This document shows, in pieces, positions 17,208-26,859 of a stretch of 64,000 bases of DNA. Every line of letters begins with the position of its first letter. Within the stretch, counting starts at the first letter, position 1. The position numbers and the translations under genes were made by a program. This stretch comes from Anaerobacillus isosaccharinicus. GTDB taxonomy: Bacteria; Bacillota; Bacilli; Bacillales; Anaerobacillaceae. Location of the stretch: NCBI RefSeq assembly GCF_001866075.3, contig NZ_CP063356.1, positions 4,640,164 through 4,704,163 of the forward strand. Reading direction: 5' to 3'. The notes under the pieces were generated by a model. It saw only the letters and a list, made by a program, of their open reading frames with translations. It ran no database searches and was not told the DNA's origin.

Positions 17208-17258
17208 ATTATATATTTCTGAATTTTCACTACAACAAACTTGGTAACTTATCTTACA
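17208..17258 (-). promoter_or_regulatory. amt promoter with a TnrA/GlnR box
   Basis: On the minus strand a TATAAT -10 lies at 17213-17208. At 17258-17242 the sequence TGTAAGATAAGTTACCA fits TGTNA-N7-TNACA with one mismatch. Its centre is about 49 bp upstream of the expected start (~17201), the distance known for TnrA-activated promoters such as nrgAB. Two GTTAAC copies (17174-17191) lie in the leader; their role is unclear. Confidence 0.65.
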
Positions 17259-17450
17259 AAGTACTTTTTCAAAATAATATTGTAAGCGTTTCATTTATTG
17301 CTATACCGCAACTTCAAAAAAAACTAAAAATTCTCAACTTATATTTCACTGGAAACGACACCATCGTTTACCTAATGAATCCCTTCTATTAATCTGTTAG
17401 TCTAGTAAACGAGCTAGAAAAAACTAATAGATTTTAAGCGGAGGTATTCA

Positions 17451-18023
17451 ATGCGTAAACTAATTATGACTTTTACACTAGCGACATCGTTATTTTTTAT
17501 TGGGGGACAAAGTGCAGATGCTTCAACAATGCATTCAGTGAAAAGTGGAGATACTTTATGGCTCCTTGCTACTCACTACGGTGTATCAGTAAATGCAATT
17601 AAAACAGCAAATAATAAAACGGGAGATACTATTTTCGTTGGTGAGCGTTTAACTATTCCTTCTTCTGTTACAGCCGCTGAAAAAAGATTGATGGCTCAAT
17701 TAGTGACAGCAGAAGCAAAAGGTGAACCATATGCTGGGCAGGTAGCCGTAGCAACCGTTATATTAAACCGCGTGGATAGTTCACAATTTCCAAATACGAT
17801 CAATGGGGTTATCTATCAACCACGTCAATTTACTCCTGTTAGTACAGGTTCAATTAATCAAGTACCAACAGCTTCTGCAATTCGGGCTGTAGACGAAGCG
17901 ATTGCGTTTCGCGGCCAAGGACGAGGCTCACTATTCTTCTATAATCCTGCCATAGCAACAAATAATTGGAATGCAACAAGACAACATACGATTACAATCG
18001 GAAATCACGTTTTCGCAAAATAA
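17451..18023 (+). CDS. LysM plus SleB/CwlJ-type cell wall hydrolase
   Basis: 190 residues with a signal peptide cleaved after about ADA (residue 24). A LysM module (about 27-70, HSVKSGDTLWLLATHYGVSV) is followed by a Hydrolase_2 domain with LVTAEAKGEPYAGQVAVATV, whose Glu is the expected catalytic acid, and QFTPV near the middle. The family hydrolyses peptidoglycan, often spore cortex (SleB, CwlJ) or, for YkvT-like proteins, at the cell surface. There is no SleB-type peptidoglycan-binding repeat. An AGCGGAGG site precedes the ATG, and the gene stands alone between amt and a terminator. Confidence 0.88.
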   Translation: MRKLIMTFTLATSLFFIGGQSADASTMHSVKSGDTLWLLATHYGVSVNAIKTANNKTGDTIFVGERLTIPSSVTAAEKRLMAQLVTAEAKGEPYAGQVAVATVILNRVDSSQFPNTINGVIYQPRQFTPVSTGSINQVPTASAIRAVDEAIAFRGQGRGSLFFYNPAIATNNWNATRQHTITIGNHVFAK

Positions 18024-18025
18024 AC

Positions 18026-18074
18026 AAAAAAAGACTGATTAGTGTTTAACACAACACTAATTCAGTCTTTTTTT
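18026..18074. terminator. Bidirectional terminator
   Basis: AAAAAAAGACTGA-TTAGTGTT pairs with AACACTAA-TTCAGTCTTTTTTT, giving a long stem with T-tracts on both strands. It lies between the convergent wall hydrolase and propeller lipoprotein genes. Confidence 0.88.
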
Positions 18075-18118
18075 CACTTAAATCGGAAAGGTGCCCCTCC
18101 TCTTTTGATCCTAAAAGT

Positions 18119-19756
18119 TTACTTTATTTCAATCCCAAAAAACTTTCCACCACGACTCCCAACAACAATCATATTGTTATACACTGCTGGGGAAGATTCA
18201 ATGTTTGCTCCTAAATTAATTGTATCAATAACTTTACCGGAAGACGCTTCTATAAAATAAACATTCCCTATAGAGTCACTTTGGACAAGATAAGCTTTCC
18301 CGCTCTCGTCATATACATCTACTGGAGAGGACCAGCCATAGTGTGGCATTTCCCAGCGCCAGACTTCATCTCCCGTTTCTTTCTCTAATGCAACCATGAG
18401 ACCAGAGTATCGTTGCTTGTATCTGGCTATTGTATAGATGACTAAATCATCAATGTCCCCCTTCCCTATGACAGGGCTAGCTAAAACACCACCATTCACC
18501 CCTTCATAAAAAAACGCTGGATATTTCAAATGCCACACAACTTCTCCTGTTAACGCATTTATTTTCCGAATATGAGCATCTCCGTCTTTCCCAACAATGT
18601 CTACTTCTGTTCCTGAATAAAGGTAGACATTGTCACCCTTTACCTCAATACCTATTGTCGAATCTGTATCATCCAAAGGAGATAACGCAAAAAATGGACT
18701 CATAGTTGTTATATCTACACCTTGCACACTGCCGCCGTTATCAGCAAAAAAAGCAAGATTTCCATAAACCGCAACTGAGTTTTCGATGCCCTGATAATTA
18801 TTCCCTTTAATTTCATATCTATATTTTATCGGGTCAGGATTTACCGAAATTTCCCCTTTCTCTAAATCAAAATGTGTGTTTAGCTTAATTTTATAAAAAA
18901 TTCCGTTTTCTCCAGCACCAACTAAAGTATCTGTTAAACGATTTATAAGAGGTGAGCTATCAAAAGCTCCCCATTCACGGTACGCAAATGGATCATCCCC
19001 TTTTAAGAAGTAAAGCTCCCTATTATCAATCAAACTGAAAATCCGTTGTCCAAAAGGTGCTTTTTGAGGAATACCATCACCAACAAAAAGGAGCGGATAT
19101 CCTCTAGGATCTATGGAAACACTTCCTTTTATCGGATTACCAATATAGATCGGCTCTCTCGTTTTTTCACCAGTATGTAAATCTAGAAAATAAACGTGAC
19201 CATCAAGTGAACCATAAACAACTTCGACAAAGTCTACGTTTTCCTTAAAAGCACTTCCTATCTTCATGATCGCTTTCACTTCAGGTGACCATTTCACAAT
19301 GCTTGGTTGTCCTGTCCAGCCAGAACCTCCACCCCATCTAGGACTTGCGCCAGTTTGAAAACTCCAGCTTTTTTCTAATTTAAAATGATCATTTCGACTA
19401 ATCACTCCGAATGAGGGAGCTGTCCGTAAATGATTACCACGAAACGTTAATACCCCTTCTATCTCTGTGTATACTCTTGGAAATGATTGAATTTCTTCAG
19501 TACTGTAATTTTCTAACTTGCCCCCTTGATGTTCGAGCTCAACTTGAATTAAGGATATATCGCCTTTTTCAACTTCCAATACCTTTTGAAAGTCTAAATT
19601 CAAGTCACTTACCCAGTTTACTATTTCAATGGAGCGCCAAGTTCTATCAATCGTTTTTACCCTCGTCATTTCATCATTTTTAGAAATGGTTGTGGAACAT
19701 CCAGAGGCCAATAGACCAATACATAAACTATATTTTAACAAAATTGTTTTTTTCAT
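18119..19756 (-). CDS. PQQ-like beta-propeller lipoprotein
   Basis: About 545 residues. A lipoprotein signal ends LLASGC, so the protein should be anchored outside the membrane. The body contains WD/PQQ-like propeller blades, recognisable as repeated V-x-A-L-x-x-x-TG-x-x-x-W patterns: DLHTGEKTREPIYIGNPIKG, NALTGEVVWHLKYP, EKETGDEVWRWEMPHYGWSS and EASSGKVIDTINLGANIESS. There are no dehydrogenase active-site residues of the quinoprotein type visible, so it may be a scaffold or binding protein. Function is unknown. The start could be TTG at 19762 or ATG at 19756; both sit behind a weak site. Confidence 0.72.
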   Translation of the reverse strand: MKKTILLKYSLCIGLLASGCSTTISKNDEMTRVKTIDRTWRSIEIVNWVSDLNLDFQKVLEVEKGDISLIQVELEHQGGKLENYSTEEIQSFPRVYTEIEGVLTFRGNHLRTAPSFGVISRNDHFKLEKSWSFQTGASPRWGGGSGWTGQPSIVKWSPEVKAIMKIGSAFKENVDFVEVVYGSLDGHVYFLDLHTGEKTREPIYIGNPIKGSVSIDPRGYPLLFVGDGIPQKAPFGQRIFSLIDNRELYFLKGDDPFAYREWGAFDSSPLINRLTDTLVGAGENGIFYKIKLNTHFDLEKGEISVNPDPIKYRYEIKGNNYQGIENSVAVYGNLAFFADNGGSVQGVDITTMSPFFALSPLDDTDSTIGIEVKGDNVYLYSGTEVDIVGKDGDAHIRKINALTGEVVWHLKYPAFFYEGVNGGVLASPVIGKGDIDDLVIYTIARYKQRYSGLMVALEKETGDEVWRWEMPHYGWSSPVDVYDESGKAYLVQSDSIGNVYFIEASSGKVIDTINLGANIESSPAVYNNMIVVGSRGGKFFGIEIK

Positions 19757-19869
19757 AATCAAACACCGTCCAATCTTCTTTCTAAAACCACATCAATCTA
19801 TATGTATGGTGGAATTGATGAAAAAATAATTGGTCGATAAAATATTTGCTTATAAATGTTCTAGAAAAT

Positions 19870-19896
19870 AAAAAAAGGCTAGATCACTCTAGCCCT
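19870..19896 (-). terminator. Rho-independent terminator of the pirin gene
   Basis: GGCTAGA / TCTAGCC stem with a short loop, followed on the minus strand by TTTTTTT. Confidence 0.88.
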
Positions 19897-19900
19897 AAAT

Positions 19901-20653
19901 TTATTTACGATATAAAGGATAGTCAACTTTGGTGGGAACGAGAATAGCGATAAGGCGGACATTGTCCCCTTTGTTAGCTCCAATTGAAGCTTGACCATCT
20001 TCGTCTGCAGATATAACAATAAACTCTTTATGATTAAATTCTGTTTCATTTACAGTGCCATTACCACGAATAGCTAGCAATGCTAAACTGTACGTAGCAG
20101 GGATAGGAAAGTCTAAGCTTCCACCTGTTTTAATTTCTAGGTCAAATAGTTTTACGTCTGCTACTAGCTCTACCGGTGAACCATCACCTATGACTGTTTT
20201 TATTCGATGTCCTTCAATTTCCTTCATAGGCAACTGCTCATGAGAAAATTGGTTGTACGTTGGTTTTTGCTTTATTGCCTCGTTTACAAACGGCTCAAAC
20301 CAGATCTGAAAACCTTCCATATCTGGCCCTACAAAACCTTCTTCATGTGACACTCCTGAACCCGTTTGCATAATTTGTATTCCACCAGCTCCTACCGTAC
20401 TCTTCGTTCCTAGCGTGTCACCATGCTCTGCTTTACCATGAATAACATACGTAATAATTTCAAAAGCCTGATGTGGATGTAATGGAATATACCCTGCTTT
20501 TTCAGCCTTTGCCCATGACCAATAAAATAATGGCCCTACCCGCTTTACATGAGCGCCTTCACCTGGGAAACCAATCGGCTTTTGTTCTGTAATTTTTCCT
20601 CCATCAAATTGTCCAATTGCTTGTTGTTCTGGTGTATAAACGTTTATGTTCAT
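19901..20653 (-). CDS. Pirin family protein
   Basis: 250 residues of the bicupin pirin fold. The metal ligands expected for pirin are present: His59 and His61 in PLHPHQAF, His103 and Glu105 in GSGVSHEEG. Bacterial pirins act on quercetin or serve as redox-linked regulators; the metal and the substrate cannot be assigned here. The ATG stands behind an AGAAGGGAA site. A 16-bp palindrome of the MarR/MhqR type sits on the promoter, suggesting induction by quinone-like or electrophilic compounds. Confidence 0.85.
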   Translation of the reverse strand: MNINVYTPEQQAIGQFDGGKITEQKPIGFPGEGAHVKRVGPLFYWSWAKAEKAGYIPLHPHQAFEIITYVIHGKAEHGDTLGTKSTVGAGGIQIMQTGSGVSHEEGFVGPDMEGFQIWFEPFVNEAIKQKPTYNQFSHEQLPMKEIEGHRIKTVIGDGSPVELVADVKLFDLEIKTGGSLDFPIPATYSLALLAIRGNGTVNETEFNHKEFIVISADEDGQASIGANKGDNVRLIAILVPTKVDYPLYRK

Positions 20654-20693
20654 TTATCATATTCCCTTCTATCATATTATCTTTAAATTAAAT

Positions 20694-20739
20694 ATCTTGA
20701 ATTCAAGATTATTTTATAGTATTGTCACTAATTTGTCAA
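20694..20739 (-). promoter_or_regulatory. Pirin promoter with MarR-type palindromic operator
   Basis: On the minus strand TTGACA (20739-20734), a 17-bp spacer and TAAAAT (20716-20711) form a good sigma-A promoter. Directly after it is the perfect palindrome ATCTTGAATTCAAGAT (20694-20709), covering the expected start. The layout is that of a repressor operator, and the sequence resembles the MhqR box of B. subtilis (ATCTCGAATTCGAGAT). Confidence 0.72.
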
Positions 20740-20962
20740 ACAAATGAATGGCTACCTCATTATATTTTAATAGCAAAAAGAGATAACATGACCACGCTTT
20801 CACACTCATCGACATTGAATAAAACGTTGTTATATTATCCTTTACCACCTTAACTTTTTTATGGATATTGACATCATTATTCTATTCATGATAATATAAT
20901 ATATTTTACATTCTTATCACTCCATGTTATACTAAGAAGATAACTGTTCAGGAGGTGGCTTT

Positions 20963-21445
20963 ATGTATTCAATAGGGGACAAGATTTTTTATCCAATGCA
21001 TGGTGCCGGCGTAATTGAAGCCATTGAGGAAAAGGAAGTCTTGGGAGAAAAGCAGCTTTATTATATAATGAATCTATCTCTTGGAAAACTGCACGTGATG
21101 ATACCGACAAAAAAAACCACAACGTTAGGAGTTAGAGAAATTGTCAACTCTAGCGTTATGGAAAATGTTCTAAATTTATTCTCGAGTGATGCAGAAACTG
21201 AAACATCTGTTCATCCAAACCAAAGGTATCGCAACAACATGGATAAGATGAAAACTGGCGATATCTACGAGGGTGCTCGGGTGATCCGGGATTTAAGTAG
21301 AATTAGCAAAAAGAAGTCGCTAGGAACAAGCGATAAATTAATGTTAAATAATGCGAGGCAAATTCTTATTAGTGAACTAATTCTCGTTAACAACATGGAA
21401 GAAGAACACGCAGCCGATTATTTAAATGAAGTTATAAACAAATAA
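20963..21445 (+). CDS. CarD-like transcriptional regulator
   Basis: 160 residues. The N-terminal Tudor-like RNA-polymerase-interaction domain (KIFYPMHGAGVIEAIEEKEV, about 7-60) is followed by a helical C-terminal domain, as in CarD/CdnL and B. subtilis YdeB. CarD proteins bind the RNA polymerase beta subunit and stabilise promoter open complexes. AGGAGG stands 7 nt before the ATG. A TTGACA at 20868-20873 with TAATAT 18 bp later is a likely distal promoter, and a TATACT near 20930 offers a second one. A terminator follows. Confidence 0.85.
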   Translation: MYSIGDKIFYPMHGAGVIEAIEEKEVLGEKQLYYIMNLSLGKLHVMIPTKKTTTLGVREIVNSSVMENVLNLFSSDAETETSVHPNQRYRNNMDKMKTGDIYEGARVIRDLSRISKKKSLGTSDKLMLNNARQILISELILVNNMEEEHAADYLNEVINK

Positions 21446-21454
21446 GATAGAAAT

Positions 21455-21497
21455 AAGAGTATGGTGAGCTCATGTTAGCTACCATACTCTTTTTTTG
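21455..21497. terminator. Rho-independent terminator
   Basis: AAGAGTATGGT pairs with ACCATACTCTT and is followed by a T7 run. It ends the CarD-like gene and lies at the 3' side of the converging LysR gene. Confidence 0.88.
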
Positions 21498-21516
21498 TGC
21501 ACGCGTATACCAATTA

Positions 21517-22422
21517 TTACTTATTAAATCCACCTAACATAGAAAAGAAATCTCTTAAAAACTCATAAAATAACTTCTCCGTCGGCAATAATTCACGTTC
21601 CTTTGGAATAACAACGCCTACAGAACGAGTAACTTCTGGTTCAATAACTGGAATTTTTTTTGTTAGTCTAGGATGGTTATCTATGAGCGTAATTTCTGGA
21701 ATAAGAGTTACCCCTAACCCTGCTGAAACCAAGCCTTTGATTGCATCAATATCTTGGCCTTCAAAAGAAACATCAGGAAGAAAACCATTTTGCTTACAAG
21801 CATTTACCACAATATCTCGTAAAATAAATCCATTAGGGAATAATACAAATTGATCTTCACGAAGTTGACTTAACGTGATCGATCGATTTTGGGCAAGTTC
21901 ATGGTTCGATGGCAATAACGCCACAAGTCTCTCTTGAAACAAGACTTCACTTATCAATTTTTTCTCATTCTTCGGCACTGGACCTAAAACAGCTAAATCG
22001 ATTTCACCATTAATAACAGCATCTGTTAAATAATGGTATGTACCTTGAATTAATTTAAATTTTACTAATGGATACTTGTCTCGAAATGCTGAAATAACGG
22101 TAGGTAACGTATAATTGGCCATACTACTTGGAAAACCGATCCGGATTGTCCCCCGCTCTGGGTCTAAAAATTCTTCTACTTCACGCTTTGCATTGTCAAT
22201 GACTTGGATCGCTTCTTTCATATGCTCTAAGAAAACTCGACCGATAGGGGTTAATTTTACATTTCTTCCTTCGCGTATAAATAGCTCGACACCAAGCTCT
22301 TTTTCTAAATTAAACACTTGTCGACTTACTGCTGATTGTGCAACGTGCATCACGTTTGCAGCATCCGTGACATGCTCTCTTTTCGCTACTTCAATAAAAT
22401 ATTGAATTTGCCTTAATTCCAT
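21517..22422 (-). CDS. gltC: LysR-family regulator of glutamate metabolism, GltC-like
   Basis: 301 residues with an N-terminal winged helix (MELRQIQYFIEVAKREHVTD; recognition helix around QSAVSRQVFNLEKELG) and a periplasmic-binding-like effector domain. It resembles B. subtilis GltC closely, including EFLDPERGTIRIGFPSS and DAIKGLVSAGLGVTLIPE. GltC activates glutamate synthase genes there, but here the divergent neighbour is glutamate dehydrogenase, so it may control gdhA instead. The 210-bp intergenic region holds ATCTA-N15-TAGAT (about 22469-22493), a possible LysR site. A second LysR protein at 60068 belongs to another group. Confidence 0.82.
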   Translation of the reverse strand: MELRQIQYFIEVAKREHVTDAANVMHVAQSAVSRQVFNLEKELGVELFIREGRNVKLTPIGRVFLEHMKEAIQVIDNAKREVEEFLDPERGTIRIGFPSSMANYTLPTVISAFRDKYPLVKFKLIQGTYHYLTDAVINGEIDLAVLGPVPKNEKKLISEVLFQERLVALLPSNHELAQNRSITLSQLREDQFVLFPNGFILRDIVVNACKQNGFLPDVSFEGQDIDAIKGLVSAGLGVTLIPEITLIDNHPRLTKKIPVIEPEVTRSVGVVIPKERELLPTEKLFYEFLRDFFSMLGGFNK

Positions 22423-22568
22423 AAAAATAACCTCTTCTCCGTTTCATCTAATTTCGGCATTGATTTCATCTATATTACATATTGTTTTAGATTATTTCAT
22501 AATTGTATGATAGTACACAAGGAGAATGTTAGAAAATCTATCAATATTCATAAAGAATTGTCCGAATT

Positions 22569-22597
22569 TTGAGTAAAAATAAAACTATCTCTATCAT
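22569..22597 (+). promoter_or_regulatory. gdhA promoter
   Basis: TTGAGT (22569-22574), a 17-bp spacer and TATCAT (22592-22597) form a plausible sigma-A promoter about 30 nt before the gdhA ribosome site. Confidence 0.55.
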
Positions 22598-22614
22598 ACC
22601 AAATTCAAATATAA

Positions 22615-24015
<1,401 letters not shown>

Positions 24016-24048
24016 TCTTGATTGTGCAATTTACAACATTACAGCGTT

Positions 24049-24083
24049 AAAAGAAGACAGTCATTGCGACAGTCTTCTTTTTT
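24049..24083 (+). terminator. gdhA terminator
   Basis: AAAAGAAGAC pairs with GTCTTCTTTT around a 13-nt loop, followed by further T residues. Confidence 0.88.
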
Positions 24084-24110
24084 GACTTATAAGAAAGTAT
24101 AACTTTTTAA

Positions 24111-24239
24111 GTTGTCTAGCTCCGAGCGCCAGCGGCTCGAGGTCAAATAACCTGCCAGATAAAAAAGTGAAAAAGCGCACTTTTTTCCTGTCAGAACATT
24201 TGCTTTTCGCCACTAGTCGGGCGCTCTGCGCTTTTCTAT
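24111..24239. repeat. Intergenic palindromic repeat element (Bacillaceae dispersed-repeat type)
   Basis: About 130 bp of distinctly higher GC, beginning AGTTGTCTAGCTCCGAGCGC and ending GGGCGCTCTGCGCTTTTC. The ends pair (GAGCGCC at 24124-24130, GGCGCTC at 24220-24226) and a nested hairpin AAAAAAGTG / CACTTTTTT lies in the middle. The wording (TCTAGCTCC-AGCGCC ... GGGCGC-TTTTC) is that of repeats found many times in Bacillaceae genomes. It carries no reading frame and fills the gap between gdhA and the converging CAP gene. Confidence 0.7.
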
Positions 24240-24866
24240 TTAACGAGCTTTAATAAACATTTGAACCCACGCACCGTGGTAAAAACCAACACCAATCGTA
24301 TCGTATTGACCATTTAGGATATTAGCTCGATGTCCTGCGGAGTTCATCCAAGAGTTCATAACAGCCTCAGGTGTTTTTTGTCCTTTGGCAATGTTCTCTC
24401 CAGCTGTTTGATAGCTAATACCAAAAGTTCTTAACATATCAAACGGTGAGCCATAGTTAGGGCTATTATGTGAGAAATAGTTTGACTTAATCATGTCCTC
24501 AGCTTTCTTATGTGCAACATTTTTCACATCTGCTCTATGTGTAAGTGGACTCAATCCGGCTTTACGTCTTTCTTGATTTACTAATGAAACAACTTGATCT
24601 TCAAATGTACTTGAATGTTCAGCCGATGCTTTTAAACGGATAACTTCTCCTACATGCATATTTGTAGGAACAATCTCAGGATTTAATCTCATTAACTCTT
24701 TGTAATCAAGACCATATCGCTTGGCAATAAACCAAAAAGTGTCTCCACGTGAAACTTTATAATGCTCAAACGGTGGTTCTTTAAAAAATTGAATATTTTG
24801 AGCATGAGAGGCAACAGGAAGACAGAATGTGAATAGTAACACTGCTAATAAAATTCTTTTTATCAT
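24240..24866 (-). CDS. LysM plus CAP-domain secreted protein (YkwD/SafA-type)
   Basis: 208 residues. A signal peptide (about 1-22) is followed by a LysM module (about 34-78, YKVSRGDTFWFIAKRYGLDY) and a CAP/SCP domain with LVNQERRKAGLSPL, the His of SHNSPNYGSPFDML, the AGENIA motif and SWMNSAGHRANIL. CAP proteins of this type are wall-associated in Bacillus, often spore- or surface-related; enzymatic activity is uncertain. The stop touches the repeat element just downstream. GGAGG stands a few bases before the ATG. Confidence 0.87.
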   Translation of the reverse strand: MIKRILLAVLLFTFCLPVASHAQNIQFFKEPPFEHYKVSRGDTFWFIAKRYGLDYKELMRLNPEIVPTNMHVGEVIRLKASAEHSSTFEDQVVSLVNQERRKAGLSPLTHRADVKNVAHKKAEDMIKSNYFSHNSPNYGSPFDMLRTFGISYQTAGENIAKGQKTPEAVMNSWMNSAGHRANILNGQYDTIGVGFYHGAWVQMFIKAR

Positions 24867-24968
24867 CGGAATCCTCCATATTTTTTTATTGAAAGAAACT
24901 GTTTTTCTTCCAATAGTAGTGTTTGACTCCTTCCCACTATTCTATGTGTAGAAATATTTGATAATTAA

Positions 24969-25775
24969 TTAGTTCCCAAACGTAAATACTCCAACAACAG
25001 GGAAATGATCGGACACATCATTCTTTTGAACAGTTACACGTTCAACATTTAAATGAGGACTATGAAAAATATAATCAATTTGCCAATCTTTTTTATAAAA
25101 AGTTTGTAGTGGTATTCCTTCGTTACTTTTAGTTAAAAATCTTCCCCACATTTCGTATTCATTCATTTTCGGTGTAGAATTTAGGTCACCGGTTAAAATA
25201 ATCGGATTATTTAATTCTCCTAGATATCTTTTTATTACATGCATCGCTTGAATACGTTCTTCTTTATTTAAACCTAGATGAGTATTAATGACATACACTT
25301 CTTTCATATCACAAAGAAGAATTTTTGCGATAACCGCAGCTCGATTCTCCCCCTTGTTCATAAAAGGAATAACATCAGTTTCAACAATAGGAAATTTTGA
25401 TAAAATAACATTTCCATAATATAAACCTGGGTATGATAATGAAGGGAAATAAAGTACATTCATCTCTAATTCAGTGGCTAACCGTTGAACTTGATCAAAA
25501 AAATGAGAACGAACACTATAACGCTCTACCTCTTGTAATGAGATAATATCCGCATTTAAATCTTTCAAAGAAGCAATTGTGCGATCTAGATTAACTTTCC
25601 CATCTAATCCTTTTCCAAAGCGAATATTATAAGTAACGACAGTTAGCTCACCCGAAAAATTGTAGTTCATGTTACTTTCCCATGTATAAACTGACTTCAT
25701 TTGTTCATGGAAATACACTCCACTACCTAGTAGAATAATTGTCGCAACAACTGCGAGCCAACAGCGAATTCTCAT
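24969..25775 (-). CDS. Endonuclease/exonuclease/phosphatase-family protein, membrane-anchored
   Basis: 268 residues with an N-terminal membrane anchor (about 5-22). The DNase I-like fold is shown by VVTYNIRFGKG (Asn), DIISLQEVERY (metal-binding Glu), VINTHLG (His), ILTGDLNSTP (Asp-x-Asn) and the final DHFPVVGVF (Asp-His). The active site is therefore complete. Substrates in this superfamily range from DNA to phosphoinositides and phospholipids, so an external phosphodiesterase role is inferred only. It is a single gene behind AAAAGGGGCG. Confidence 0.82.
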   Translation of the reverse strand: MRIRCWLAVVATIILLGSGVYFHEQMKSVYTWESNMNYNFSGELTVVTYNIRFGKGLDGKVNLDRTIASLKDLNADIISLQEVERYSVRSHFFDQVQRLATELEMNVLYFPSLSYPGLYYGNVILSKFPIVETDVIPFMNKGENRAAVIAKILLCDMKEVYVINTHLGLNKEERIQAMHVIKRYLGELNNPIILTGDLNSTPKMNEYEMWGRFLTKSNEGIPLQTFYKKDWQIDYIFHSPHLNVERVTVQKNDVSDHFPVVGVFTFGN

Positions 25776-25963
25776 AAAAACGCCCCTTTTCTAAGTATTC
25801 ATTACTTTCATTATAATAGAATAGTTAGAAAATTCAGTGTGTAAAATATTCCAATTAGTTCTGACTAAGATCTCATGCAACCGAAATCTATCTCTAGGCT
25901 AATATAGATTGGATTAGGGAGCTAAAACTTTAAATAAATGAAGCATCTACGAGGAGGTCTTTA

Positions 25964-26142
25964 CGGACATACGTTCCGTTATTTTAGTAAAAATGGTCTT
26001 TTTCTAAATTTATCGGACATACGTTCCGCTATTTTAGCAAAAAGTCGTTATTTTTTTACTAAATGATATAAATAACGGAACCTATGTCCTATAAAATCAA
26101 AAAGTGACAATATTTCTTGAAATAACGGAACTCATGTCCGAT
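25964..26142. repeat. Four-unit inverted/direct repeat array
   Basis: Two direct copies of CGGACATACGTTCCG(T/C)TATTTTAG begin at 25964 and 26014, and two inverted relatives, AATAACGGAAC(C/T)(T/C)ATGTCC, begin at 26071 and 26121. The spacing is 50, 57 and 50 bp. Each unit contains the palindromic core GGA-ACAT/ACGTTCC. It occupies the gap between 25775 and 26228, where I find no gene. It resembles dispersed Bacillus intergenic repeats; its function is unknown. Confidence 0.75.
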
Positions 26143-26227
26143 AAAAATTACCTTATTACACTTTGTTTTCCCCACTAAGTTACCTAGTCTTCTTCGCTCT
26201 TCCCACTTTGCACTATTATAAATATCC

Positions 26228-26851
26228 CTAAAGAAGCTGACGAAAAAGCACTTCTCTCTCTTTGAGAGAACCCTCTTTAGTTAGTCTTAAAAAAGCTGGG
26301 TCAAGCAGCTTTTGAAAAACTTCCTTACGAACGGTTAAATCAGTAATTTCTTCTTGAATTTTTGTACGACAGTCAGTTAAAAACTCTAAATAAGCATCAT
26401 AAGAATCGTCATACTCCCTAGAAAGCTCTGCAACGATCTTTTTTGCTAAACCTGGACTTGCCCCTCCGGTAGAAACAGAAATGACTAACTTGCCCCTTCT
26501 TAGTGTCGATGGAACTATGAAATTGCTTCTAGCCGGGTCATCAACGATGTTTATTAATTGTTGCTCATTACAAGCTTCGGAAACTTGTCTGTTCACATGT
26601 TGTACATTCGTAGCCGCAACAATAAGAAATGCTTTTGAAAGATCTTCTTCGGAAAAACACTTCTTTTTCCATTTCACTTGCCCTTCAGTAACAAAGCGTT
26701 GAATTCCAGCGTTAATTTCCGGACTAATAACTGTTATATCTGCCTCTGCCTCAAGAAGTTTCCTAAGTTTTCGTTCAGCGATAAAGCCACCACCAACGAT
26801 TACCACTTGTTTATTTTTTAAATTAAGACTGATAGGATAGTGCCTCACCAT
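26228..26851 (-). CDS. Precorrin-2 dehydrogenase / sirohydrochlorin ferrochelatase-like protein (Met8/SirC type)
   Basis: 207 residues. The NAD-binding N-terminus VVIVGGGFIAERKLRKLLEA and the NIVDDPARSNFIVPS segment are typical of the CysG-N/Met8/YlnF group, which oxidises precorrin-2 to sirohydrochlorin and, in bifunctional members, inserts iron to give siroheme. The SxG region VSVSTGGASPGLAKKI is present. It lies 8 bp after the end of cbiA on the same strand, so it most likely feeds the cobalamin or siroheme branch. Whether it chelates metal cannot be decided. Confidence 0.87.
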   Translation of the reverse strand: MVRHYPISLNLKNKQVVIVGGGFIAERKLRKLLEAEADITVISPEINAGIQRFVTEGQVKWKKKCFSEEDLSKAFLIVAATNVQHVNRQVSEACNEQQLINIVDDPARSNFIVPSTLRRGKLVISVSTGGASPGLAKKIVAELSREYDDSYDAYLEFLTDCRTKIQEEITDLTVRKEVFQKLLDPAFLRLTKEGSLKEREVLFRQLL

Positions 26852-26859
26852 AACACCTC

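Noticed and set aside
17280-17295. CcpA cre site TGTAAGCGTTTCA ahead of the wall hydrolase gene
   Set aside because: The right half does not fit the consensus and the element is one base short.
25964-26142. CRISPR array
   Set aside because: Only four units, in both orientations, with unequal A/T-rich spacers and no cas genes.
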